Below are positions 35,822 to 43,485 of a stretch of 44,028 nt of DNA, one piece after another. Numbering within the stretch: the first letter of the stretch is position 1; every line of letters begins with the position of its first letter. Below the pieces are notes generated by a model that saw only the letters and a program-made list of their open reading frames with translations, did no database searches and was not told the DNA's origin. The DNA is from a virus. The stretch covers positions 1 through 44,028 of the IMG/VR virus record IMGVR_UViG_3300027854_000006; one strand, given 5' to 3'. The position numbers and the translations under genes are program-made.

Positions 35822-38800
35822 ATGGCGTTTGATCCCACCGAGGAACGGGACCCACACGGACGCTGGACACGCGGCGCGGGCGGCGAACTGCCGTCCAAAC
35901 CCGATCCGCGCGTCATGGATGTCGGTGGCGACGAGTGGAACAAGCAGACAGCGGCTCGGCTCGAAAATGAGTACGATGCAGCACGCCCGGCGCTCGACAA
36001 AATTGCTCAGGAGGGTATTGCTAAAGATGCGGCTGCAAGCGCCCTATTAAGCGCCGAAGAAAAAGCAAAAACTACACCTAACTTCCACGACCTAACACAG
36101 AACTTGGCTGATGACGAGCAACACGCGCTTGCCGACAAGTACGGCTCAATTTATGAAGCATCCAAGGCTCTATACGGTAAAGGCGTGCCGGGTAGTGCGA
36201 GCGAAGATAAAGAGGAAGAACCGCCGACGCACATTCCTGAGTCATGGGATGATATGTCGGCAGGCGCTCAAGAGACGGCGCAAGAGAAGTACGAGCAAAA
36301 CAATCTCTCCGCGTACCTCGACGATGAAAAGAATAACTGGTACGAGAACGATGCGCCAGCCGAACAAGCCAGAGAAGTCGCCGAGGATCACGACTGGAAG
36401 GCGGAGTGGCTTTCGGATTATCTCGACGACCGTGCCAAAGAGACGGACGAAGATGGCAACCCACTAAATCTACCGCGCATCCCATACACAGCACAGGAAT
36501 TGTTGAACGCAATCAAAATCAATTTTGACAGCGACGCGGCGTCGGGTTCTGGCTACTCGCTCGCGCATATGCAAAAAATGGACCTGCTCAACATCGACTT
36601 TGATGACTCCAAACTGCAAAACCCGGACACCCTCGTCAAAGATCAGATGCAGCTTCCGGGCATCGCGCACAATCCGGAAGGCTCGCTGACTAAGGACATG
36701 CGCGCCGACATTGAGGATAAGCTCCGTGAAGCGTTTTGGGAGGCGGCGGACAAGAAAGACGTTACACCGCCAGAGTATCTTGAGGAGTCGGCTAAGGAAC
36801 AGATACAGTCTGTTTGGGGGGATTTGTCGGACAAGGAGAAGTTCAATTGGGTCAAGAAGAACACCGACATGCTCGACGAGGCGGCCGAGGAAGCGGCAAA
36901 GCCACTCGAAATTCCTAAAGTTTTCGACCCGATGAACGAGACCAGCGGCAAGGACTACCAGGACACGCAACGGCTCGCGAAGTACATGGCGGACCAGCGC
37001 GCTATTCAGGTCATGAATGACCGAGGTATCAAGTCGGGCGGCGGCGGCTATCTCGATCCGTGGTTCGCCGCCTACTCACTTGACGAACTCAAGGATTTCC
37101 ATGCGCATCCCGAAGAAGCGATAAAACTGTCCGGAATGCCGAACGAGGCTTCTGCCAAGACTTTTCTAAGAAACCTTGCCGACGAAATCAGTCATCGGGA
37201 AATGGCAACGCCGGTCACCGTTGCCAACATCCAGAGCGTTGATAGCAGGCTGTGGTCCGGCTGGAAAGGAAGCTCAAGCGGCACCGAAGGTCGCATCCTA
37301 CAGGTCGCGGCGGCTGACGAGCTTGGCGGTCGGCTGCGCGCACAACTCAAGCCTGGGGAGGAACCCGGCGGCGAGAAAGGCGAAGCATGGAAGGTCGGCG
37401 GTTACGCCTCTCCAATGGAGTACGCCAGCGCCAAAGGTGTGACTGTTGGCGAGGCGCATGAACTTGTCCCGACAAATGGCGTTACGGCTGAGAAGTATCA
37501 AAACTGGAACGCGAGTGGCAAACCCTATCCAGTGATCGAAGGCATGGCTGGTCCCGGCTCATTGCATGAGGCGACGACTGAGGGACAAACAGGAACGGTG
37601 ACCATCCATTCTGGTGATTTGATTTATCACGACCCCACCATTCAAAAGTTCCTTCCGGTTTCGACAGCCATGGGCGAGGCGAAGGAGATAGGAAGCATCA
37701 TAGATAAACAGGGGTTTGGGGCAGCGACGCCAGGAACCTTGCAGACTGCGTGGAACAAGTTGAATGACGCGCAAAAGAACTCGGTCGCAAATGCCTTCTA
37801 TGAAGCGCACCCCGAGTTCAAGAATATCAATCAACCATCGCAAATAGCAGAATTCAAAAGTAGCGAGCCGCCGGTTCTTCGGGGTGAGACGATCACCGCA
37901 GGTTCGCATTTTGAGGTTAAACTCCCGCCGAATGACGCCTACGCCCACGACAACTACGTGGGCTACTACACGACCAAACAGGGCGCCGAAACTGCCCTCA
38001 ACGAAGATTATCCCAAATGGAAAGAAAAAGGGTGGGAAATTATCGAGAAGCCCACAACGGACACTTCGCACACATACACCCGCCTGCCCGAAGTGAATGT
38101 TCTACGCAATGGTGCGGCGTCGATGACCACCGATCCGGCGGTAGCGAATAGATGGGGCGGCACTCCGGTCAAGACCGACCAAATCACACGCGAGGAGGCG
38201 ATCAAAGACGCCAACACAATGTTCCCGACTATCGGCGGCTATGAGGGTGTCAAGGCCGCCGTCCGCGCGAAGTGGGAGACGACACAATACTTGCTTGACA
38301 AAGCCGACATGCCAGTGGTGCAACTCTACCGTGGTTTGTCGATGCCGCACTCAATTGCCGCAGGGCCTGTTCCTTCGGATTGGACTGTCGTGCCGCATCC
38401 ATTTAGTGGAGGACTGTATGCGCTGAAAAACTCATTAGGCATATATGCTGCCAATTTGAACGGAGCGCCAAACGCCGCGTGGGATACCAAGGAGGGCGCA
38501 CAAGCTGCAATTCCGACATACGCGCCGGTACAAGAAAGACCGAAGATCGACCGTGTTGTGTTGCGCGCCGAAGTGCCGCGCACCGCCATTCTTTCGGTTC
38601 CGGCTTACGGTATCAACGTTCACACCGAGCATGAAGTCGTCGCGGTTGGCGCCGGTTGGAAGGGGTGGGACGCATGGTCTGAAAAAGCGCCTAGCTTCTC
38701 GGAAGTGCCGATGGCTGGAACCACGCCGTCCTCATACGCTGACAAGCCGCAGACGACGAAAGATTGGGGGGCTATTGAGGAAGCAGCGAATGCGGCGTAT

Positions 38801-38956
38801 CATCCGGTTAAGATCACTTTGACTCCAGAACAGGAAGCGAGCCTTCCAGCTTTGAAGGCGAAGGTTGCCGGGGAGCCGTGGGCGAAGTTGGGCTATCCTT
38901 CGTCGGAGGCTTACGAGAAAGCCAAGGCAACTGAAAAATGGGCGGGCTATAAATGA
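35822..38956 (+). CDS. Large polyvalent head-associated protein with ADP-ribosyltransferase-like domain (1044 aa)
   Basis: It opens MAFDPTEERDPHGRWTRG, the DPxGRWT head-protein signature seen in phage minor capsid proteins. A long acidic helical region (residues ~50-390) precedes mixed regions. Near the C-terminus, VVQLYRGLSMPHSIAAG (Arg motif, ~residue 832) and VPAYGINVHTEHEVVAVG (ExE motif, ~933) match an R-S-E class ADP-ribosyltransferase, so it may be ejected into the host to modify a protein. The order and length fit polyvalent proteins of phages. An alternative ATG at 35809 is out of frame. Confidence 0.72.
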   Translation: MAFDPTEERDPHGRWTRGAGGELPSKPDPRVMDVGGDEWNKQTAARLENEYDAARPALDKIAQEGIAKDAAASALLSAEEKAKTTPNFHDLTQNLADDEQHALADKYGSIYEASKALYGKGVPGSASEDKEEEPPTHIPESWDDMSAGAQETAQEKYEQNNLSAYLDDEKNNWYENDAPAEQAREVAEDHDWKAEWLSDYLDDRAKETDEDGNPLNLPRIPYTAQELLNAIKINFDSDAASGSGYSLAHMQKMDLLNIDFDDSKLQNPDTLVKDQMQLPGIAHNPEGSLTKDMRADIEDKLREAFWEAADKKDVTPPEYLEESAKEQIQSVWGDLSDKEKFNWVKKNTDMLDEAAEEAAKPLEIPKVFDPMNETSGKDYQDTQRLAKYMADQRAIQVMNDRGIKSGGGGYLDPWFAAYSLDELKDFHAHPEEAIKLSGMPNEASAKTFLRNLADEISHREMATPVTVANIQSVDSRLWSGWKGSSSGTEGRILQVAAADELGGRLRAQLKPGEEPGGEKGEAWKVGGYASPMEYASAKGVTVGEAHELVPTNGVTAEKYQNWNASGKPYPVIEGMAGPGSLHEATTEGQTGTVTIHSGDLIYHDPTIQKFLPVSTAMGEAKEIGSIIDKQGFGAATPGTLQTAWNKLNDAQKNSVANAFYEAHPEFKNINQPSQIAEFKSSEPPVLRGETITAGSHFEVKLPPNDAYAHDNYVGYYTTKQGAETALNEDYPKWKEKGWEIIEKPTTDTSHTYTRLPEVNVLRNGAASMTTDPAVANRWGGTPVKTDQITREEAIKDANTMFPTIGGYEGVKAAVRAKWETTQYLLDKADMPVVQLYRGLSMPHSIAAGPVPSDWTVVPHPFSGGLYALKNSLGIYAANLNGAPNAAWDTKEGAQAAIPTYAPVQERPKIDRVVLRAEVPRTAILSVPAYGINVHTEHEVVAVGAGWKGWDAWSEKAPSFSEVPMAGTTPSSYADKPQTTKDWGAIEEAANAAYHPVKITLTPEQEASLPALKAKVAGEPWAKLGYPSSEAYEKAKATEKWAGYK

Positions 38957-39378
38957 CCGTAGATATTGACATCAACGACTATTCGGGTGGTCCGCACTGG
39001 CTTTCCCTTAAGGGCAAAGGCGGGCGCGCTGGCATTCGGGCTGCGCACAAAGCCGCGTGGGAAGCTGCGCACCCGCGCAAGCCGAACCCGGTGCGCCCGG
39101 AGACTCAGGCGAAACTTGAGCGCGCCTCTACGCGCGCGAAGCGCATAGAAAAGCTACGCTACGTTAGGACCTGGAACAAGGCTATTCAAATCATAGACGC
39201 CTCCGAGATTCATGTCCGTGATCTAATCGAGCGCGACCTTGCCGACTTGGCGGGTATATCCGGCATCAAGTACGGCGAGGCAATGCGTGCGGCTGACAAG
39301 CTGTCTATGAAAATCAAAGCAATTCGAGAGGCTGCGATTCGGCAAGCCTTTCGTTATCTACGAGACAATGCACCATGA
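38953..39378 (+). CDS. Hypothetical helical protein (141 aa)
   Basis: MTVDIDINDYSGGPHWLSLK is followed by a basic helical segment (RASTRAKRIEKLRYVRTWNK) and a long helical end. No family recognised. ATGA overlaps on both sides tie it to the two large head-associated proteins. Confidence 0.7.
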   Translation: MTVDIDINDYSGGPHWLSLKGKGGRAGIRAAHKAAWEAAHPRKPNPVRPETQAKLERASTRAKRIEKLRYVRTWNKAIQIIDASEIHVRDLIERDLADLAGISGIKYGEAMRAADKLSMKIKAIREAAIRQAFRYLRDNAP

Positions 39379-41072
39379 GTTTTAGTTCTGATGAAGCCCG
39401 AGACCTTCTCGGTAGGTGGACGGCAGGCGCGGCAGAGGCGCAAGCCGCCGGGAAGAACGTTGCTTTCCACGGTACAACGCACGAGTTCACCAAGTTCAAG
39501 TCCGGCGACCCCAAGGAGTTCATGCTCGACCGTGCGCTCGGACCGCACTTCGCTCAGGACCCGGAGATTTCAAAGAGCTTCGTCATGGAGCGCGTCAACG
39601 GACGCGACATCGGCGTGAAGCCGGGCGGTCACATCATTCCGGTCGAGTTGCCCCCGGACAGTAAGTTCCTGGTCGCCGATCAACCGCTCTATGATCGGGC
39701 CAAGTTACCGGATGGATCGAAAGACCCGGCGATCCCGGAATGGTCGTCTCGGTATTCGGATCAGTCGGCTATCGGCGGGATGGTAGCGGAGGAGGCATTC
39801 AAGAAGGACCCGGCACTTCTCGAACGCTACCTCGAACAAGCTCGTGCTATGCCAGCCGATCAAGCGAAGCAGGTCGCCGCCGATCTTGTTGCAGGTAAGA
39901 AAGCATATACAGAGGGCGGCACAACGATAGAGAAACAACCGGATGGTACTTTCAAAGAAGGTTCGAAAGTACCCGCTATGGACCTAAATCGTTTCGTGGA
40001 TAACTACGGCGGTCGCCCGTACAATGGCGCCGACCGACAGCGGATGGTTGAACTGGCGAAGCAGTCCTGGCAAGATCAGGGTTACGCGGGTATCAAGTAC
40101 GTCAACACATCGCCCATGGAGAACGCAACTGCCACGAATCCGACCAGCTACATTGTTTTCAATCCGGATGATGTGAAGCCTATTGTCGGCACCAATCACG
40201 TGCCGGAGACTAATCAGTATCTTGCGGCGTTCGGTGACCGTTCGGTTGCGGAAGCGGTGGCGCGGGCGGCAATCGCGGCGGACAGTCATATGCCGCTCAC
40301 GGGTCTGCCGCAGAAGCCGATCCAGTTCAAGGATGGCAGCTATTACGTGCCCGGTCCGAACGGCAAATTGCGAGACATCGCCACCGACTACATGCAGAAG
40401 GCGGGACTTGCCTATAACCCGCCGACTGCCTATCAGCCGGTCAATGAAGCTCGGGCGACGAAGATCGCACAAGCGTTCGAGGACATGAAGCACAATCCGA
40501 GCGATCCGGCAGTCCAAGCGTCGTATAGCGCGCTCGCGCGCGAGGTTCACGCGCAATGGGAGGCGCTCAAGGATTCGGGTCTCAAGGTGCAGTGGATCAA
40601 GCCGGGTCAGCCGGACCCCTACGCGGAGAACCCACGTCTCGCGGCGGCTGACGTAAGCAAGAATAATCATTGGTGGGGCTTCCCGACCGACGCAGGTTTT
40701 GGTAACAAGGGAGAAGCCTCCTCGGAAGCGGCGATCAGGGACAATCCGTTGCTGCGACCGACCGGCGAGACGGTCGATGGTCACAAGATGGTCGTCAACG
40801 ACGAGTTTCGGATCGTGCACGATATGTTTGGACATTTCAGGGAGGGCGTCGGCTTTCGCGCCACCGGAGAGGATAATGCGTGGCGCTCGCACGCGGCGAT
40901 GTTCTCGCCAGCCGCGATCCCGGCGATGACTTCGGAGACGCGCGGGCAGAACTCATGGGTCAACTACGGTCCATATGCAGCGGAGAACAAGCACGCGAGC
41001 GCCGCCGACACGCATTACGCGCCACAGAAGATTGGGCGGTTGCCGCCCTGGGTTTGGAAAGATAAGTCATGA
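39375..41072 (+). CDS. Polyvalent protein with ART-like N-terminus and conserved phage C-terminal domain (565 aa)
   Basis: The N-terminus has a degenerate GRWT-type signature (SSDEARDLLGRWTAGAAEA), then an ADP-ribosyltransferase-like entry FHGTTHEFTKF and LGPHFAQDPEISKSF (about residues 28-70). The C-terminal 140 residues (DEFRIVHDMFGHFREGVGF ... SETRGQNSWVNYGPYA) are a conserved phage polyvalent-protein domain. The middle is beta-rich. Probably a head-associated, possibly ejected protein. ATGA-coupled to neighbours. Confidence 0.72.
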   Translation: MSFSSDEARDLLGRWTAGAAEAQAAGKNVAFHGTTHEFTKFKSGDPKEFMLDRALGPHFAQDPEISKSFVMERVNGRDIGVKPGGHIIPVELPPDSKFLVADQPLYDRAKLPDGSKDPAIPEWSSRYSDQSAIGGMVAEEAFKKDPALLERYLEQARAMPADQAKQVAADLVAGKKAYTEGGTTIEKQPDGTFKEGSKVPAMDLNRFVDNYGGRPYNGADRQRMVELAKQSWQDQGYAGIKYVNTSPMENATATNPTSYIVFNPDDVKPIVGTNHVPETNQYLAAFGDRSVAEAVARAAIAADSHMPLTGLPQKPIQFKDGSYYVPGPNGKLRDIATDYMQKAGLAYNPPTAYQPVNEARATKIAQAFEDMKHNPSDPAVQASYSALAREVHAQWEALKDSGLKVQWIKPGQPDPYAENPRLAAADVSKNNHWWGFPTDAGFGNKGEASSEAAIRDNPLLRPTGETVDGHKMVVNDEFRIVHDMFGHFREGVGFRATGEDNAWRSHAAMFSPAAIPAMTSETRGQNSWVNYGPYAAENKHASAADTHYAPQKIGRLPPWVWKDKS

Positions 41073-41425
41073 GCACAGATTACGAAGATGGTGACGATGA
41101 GGCGCAGGGCTTTGCCCGGCATCGGCAGGGTCATAGGATTCCACTAACCCCAGTCCCGCGCGAACAGCGCACCAAGCTACTCCTTGGCAGGTCCTACGCC
41201 GCGCACGCCGCGCAGATCGCACGCGAGGACCATAACCGGATTGACAAAACACTTCGGGTCGGCTTGATCGGCGGTCTGGACGGTGCCGAAATTGCCCGGA
41301 AAGTTATCGGAAATGCTAACCTGAATGGGACCGATGGCGAGACCGAGGTCACTAGGCAGCGGGTGGCGAGGCTCGGGCTTGCGGCGATTAGACCCCCTAT
41401 TCACCGCAAAAGGCGCGGAGAATAG
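41069..41425 (+). CDS. Hypothetical protein with minor-head-like linker (118 aa)
   Basis: The C-terminal half (LRVGLIGGLDGAEIARKVIG and ETEVTRQRVARLGLAAI) resembles the linker helices of SPP1 gp7 (MuF)-type minor head proteins (GL...IARR...G.T..TR). The N-terminal part is acidic then basic. It may be a remnant or an autonomous part of that family. Confidence 0.62.
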   Translation: MSTDYEDGDDEAQGFARHRQGHRIPLTPVPREQRTKLLLGRSYAAHAAQIAREDHNRIDKTLRVGLIGGLDGAEIARKVIGNANLNGTDGETEVTRQRVARLGLAAIRPPIHRKRRGE

Positions 41426-41435
41426 GATGAAAATA

Positions 41436-41545
41436 GATACCGCGCGACTGCGGTGTGCCGGGTAGCGACTGGCGTGATGTCGGCTCGCGGGGCATGGCCT
41501 TTTCCGGCGGAGTAGAGCGTAAAGTGTGACCGGTCGCGCGGTATC
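41436..41545 (+). other. Intergenic structured element
   Basis: A perfect 13-bp stem GATACCGCGCGAC/GTCGCGCGGTATC (41436-41448/41533-41545) encloses 84 nt with nested GCCGG/CCGGC (41457-41461/41504-41508) and AGCGAC/GTCGGCT pairings. It lies between the end of the head-associated genes and a promoter at 41560, so it may be a terminator, an RNA stability element or an independent RNA. Size and nested layout resemble 12109-12213. Confidence 0.5.
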
Positions 41546-41559
41546 GCCCATTAACCCTA

Positions 41560-41588
41560 TTGACATCCACCTTAATCTAGGTTAACAG
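41560..41588 (+). promoter_or_regulatory. Promoter with conserved spacer motif (copy C)
   Basis: TTGACA and TAACAG separated by 17 bp; the spacer contains CTTAATCTAGG at the same position as the GTTAATNTCGGG of copies A and B. The next gene starts 22 bp after the -10. Confidence 0.6.
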
Positions 41589-41609
41589 ATCGGTCTTGGA
41601 GGTCCCTAA

Positions 41610-42050
41610 ATGTCCATCACTGTCAACAAGGTAGGTGCCTTTTTAACCGTCGCCGCGTTCACAGTAGTCATCGTGCTTGGTGTCCGTTATAGAGAGGCAG
41701 AGTCCACTTCGGAGTCCGCTCCGGTCTCAACAGTTGTGCCCGCCGAACCGACACAAGTGCTGGAATCGCCCCCTTCTGTGATCGTCCCGCGTCCGGTTGT
41801 GAAGCGGGCGCAAAGTCCGCGCTTAGCGCCGCCGCCGCCGCAGCCGCAGCCGCCGCCTGTGGTCAGTTTACCTTGTGGTCGAGGTTTGATGACCACACCA
41901 TGCTCGGCAGTGCAGCCGATTCGAAAGAACCGGTGCAGAGACGTGCCGAAGATCACCAACGAGTTTGACCGCAAGCAAGTGCTTGCAGCGGCCGAGCAAT
42001 ACGGATTGTCTTCTGAACAGCTTTCGGCGCTCCGCGCGTGTTTGAACTGA
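41610..42050 (+). CDS. Membrane-anchored Pro-rich protein (146 aa)
   Basis: One N-terminal membrane helix (AFLTVAAFTVVIVLGV, residues ~10-25), a long Pro/Val/Ser/Thr segment and a C-terminal Cys-containing domain (PCGRGLMTTPCSAVQ ... AAAEQYGLSSEQLSALRACL). This topology resembles inner-membrane proteins whose bulk lies in the periplasm, such as spanin-like or lysis-associated factors, but no lysis family is recognised. CTTGGAGG precedes the ATG and a promoter lies upstream. Confidence 0.7.
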   Translation: MSITVNKVGAFLTVAAFTVVIVLGVRYREAESTSESAPVSTVVPAEPTQVLESPPSVIVPRPVVKRAQSPRLAPPPPQPQPPPVVSLPCGRGLMTTPCSAVQPIRKNRCRDVPKITNEFDRKQVLAAAEQYGLSSEQLSALRACLN

Positions 42051-42111
42051 AAAGAGGCCATGAGGCCAGCCCGCAAGGATGACCAAACGGGAACACTGAG
42101 AGGAGGGCGCC

Positions 42112-42972
42112 ATGCCCGCGAAACTTAAGACATCATATGAAACTGTCGAGGAAATTCCGGAAGGCTTCGGCGATCTTTACGTCGAGCGTAACGGCAAGTT
42201 TGATCTAGTCGGCGTCGAGGGCATCAAAACCCAACAGGACATCGACAAGCTGCAAGAGGCCGCGCGCAAAGAGCGCGAAGCCCACAAGGAAACCAAGGAG
42301 AAGCTCGCGAAGTTCGCCGACGTGGACCCGGACTCCCTTCCCGGTATGCTTGAGGAGTTGAAAGAGGCGCAAGCCAAACTCACAACTCTGACTGCGGAAG
42401 GCAAGATCGACGAGGCTGCGGTTGACGAGCGCATTCAGGCGGCAGTTAATCGCGCGGTCGGCCCGGTGCAACGAGACAAGGAAGGTCTCGCACGTCAGCT
42501 TGAGGCGCAGAAGAAGGTGGTCGCTGAGAAGGAGGCCATCGTCACCAAGCTCGAAGCGGACAAGCAGGCTGAGAAAGTCCAGAACTCGATCCGCGCCGCA
42601 CTCTTGGACGCGAAGGTTCTCCCCTCGGCTATCGAGGATGCAGTGCTGGTCGGCGAGCGCATGTTCGAACTCGTTGACAACAAGCTCGTCACCCGACCGG
42701 ACATCGGCATCACTCCGGGTCTCGCTCCGAAAGAGTGGGCAAAGGACATGATGGAGTCACGACCGCATTGGTGGCCTGCAAGTGTCGGCGGCGGCGCAGT
42801 CGGCGGCCGGGGCGGCTCCTCGTCGCTCAAGGAAAACCCCTGGTCGAAGGAAGGCTGGTCGCTCACGAAGCAGGGACAGGCCGTCAAAGAACTTGGGCCG
42901 GAGAAGGCCGCCGAACTGGCGGCTCGTGTCGGCTCCAAGCTCGGCGACACCCACCCCAACAAGGGTGTCTGA
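42112..42972 (+). CDS. Scaffold-like protein (286 aa)
   Basis: MPAKLKTSYETVEEIPEGFG, then a coiled-coil region (about residues 40-165, with EREAHKETKEKLAKFADVD and DSLPGMLEELKEAQAKLTTL) and a C-terminal NPWSKEGWSLTKQGQAVKEL. This resembles the scaffolding and head-assembly group of phages (helical, acidic/basic, ending in a short conserved tail). AGAGGAGG precedes ATG 42112. It would guide capsid assembly. The major capsid protein itself is not identifiable in this window. Confidence 0.72.
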   Translation: MPAKLKTSYETVEEIPEGFGDLYVERNGKFDLVGVEGIKTQQDIDKLQEAARKEREAHKETKEKLAKFADVDPDSLPGMLEELKEAQAKLTTLTAEGKIDEAAVDERIQAAVNRAVGPVQRDKEGLARQLEAQKKVVAEKEAIVTKLEADKQAEKVQNSIRAALLDAKVLPSAIEDAVLVGERMFELVDNKLVTRPDIGITPGLAPKEWAKDMMESRPHWWPASVGGGAVGGRGGSSSLKENPWSKEGWSLTKQGQAVKELGPEKAAELAARVGSKLGDTHPNKGV

Positions 42973-42980
42973 ACCTCCGG

Positions 42981-43009
42981 TTGACGATATGGTTAATATC
43001 GGGCATGTT
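42981..43009 (+). promoter_or_regulatory. Promoter with conserved spacer motif (copy B)
   Basis: TTGACG, 17 bp, CATGTT. The spacer ATATGGTTAATATCGGG matches copy A at 13 of 17 positions, including ATGGTTAAT and TCGGG. The upstream flank CTCCGG is also shared with copy A. Confidence 0.55.
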
Positions 43010-43029
43010 TCGGCCGCCTCGTGTCTTGA

Positions 43030-43485
43030 ATGGCATTGGGCGGCCGGTTTCTTATCGGGACACCCTTCATGGTCACTTACGCACCACGCAATGAAGTGAA
43101 TCCATGGGCGGCTGACACCTACAACGTAGCGGAACAAGGTGCTTTTGTTCGGCGCATGGTCGCGGGATACGGTCGGAATTACGGTCTTGACCGAGCGCGA
43201 TCCTTCATCACGCAAGCGCAAGATTCTCCCAATCCATGGGCCGGGGACTCATGGAGTGTTACTGCGCAAGGTATTCTTCTCACTGTATTCGGAATGTCGC
43301 GCGCCCGAGAATTTGCCCGAGCGGCGGGTACGACAGTTGGGGGTCCACGTCCGAACCAAAACAAAAAGCCACCGTTTCAAGTCATCATTCAAAAACGGAT
43401 TATTATCCAACAAAACCCCGGCGGTGGCGCAAGTGGAGGCGAGGGCGGTCTGTTTTGGCCTCTCGTGGTTGATGGGGATGAATAA
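43030..43485 (+). CDS. Protein with duplicated NPW..QG module (151 aa)
   Basis: Two copies of a module, NPWAADTYNVAEQGAFVRRM and NPWAGDSWSVTAQGILLTVF, each followed by a GL.RAR/SRAREF helix. The same motif ends the scaffold-like protein just upstream (NPWSKEGWSLTKQG). The C-terminus is Gly/Gln-rich with RIIIQQNPGGGASGG. Start ATG 43030 has no Shine-Dalgarno; ATG 43069 is the in-frame alternative. Probably a head protein of unknown exact role. Confidence 0.68.
   Translation: MALGGRFLIGTPFMVTYAPRNEVNPWAADTYNVAEQGAFVRRMVAGYGRNYGLDRARSFITQAQDSPNPWAGDSWSVTAQGILLTVFGMSRAREFARAAGTTVGGPRPNQNKKPPFQVIIQKRIIIQQNPGGGASGGEGGLFWPLVVDGDE

Noticed and set aside
42060-42128. Short frame beginning MRPARKDDQTG before the scaffold-like gene
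   Set aside because: It overlaps the better-supported ATG 42112 with AGAGGAGG, and has no site of its own.
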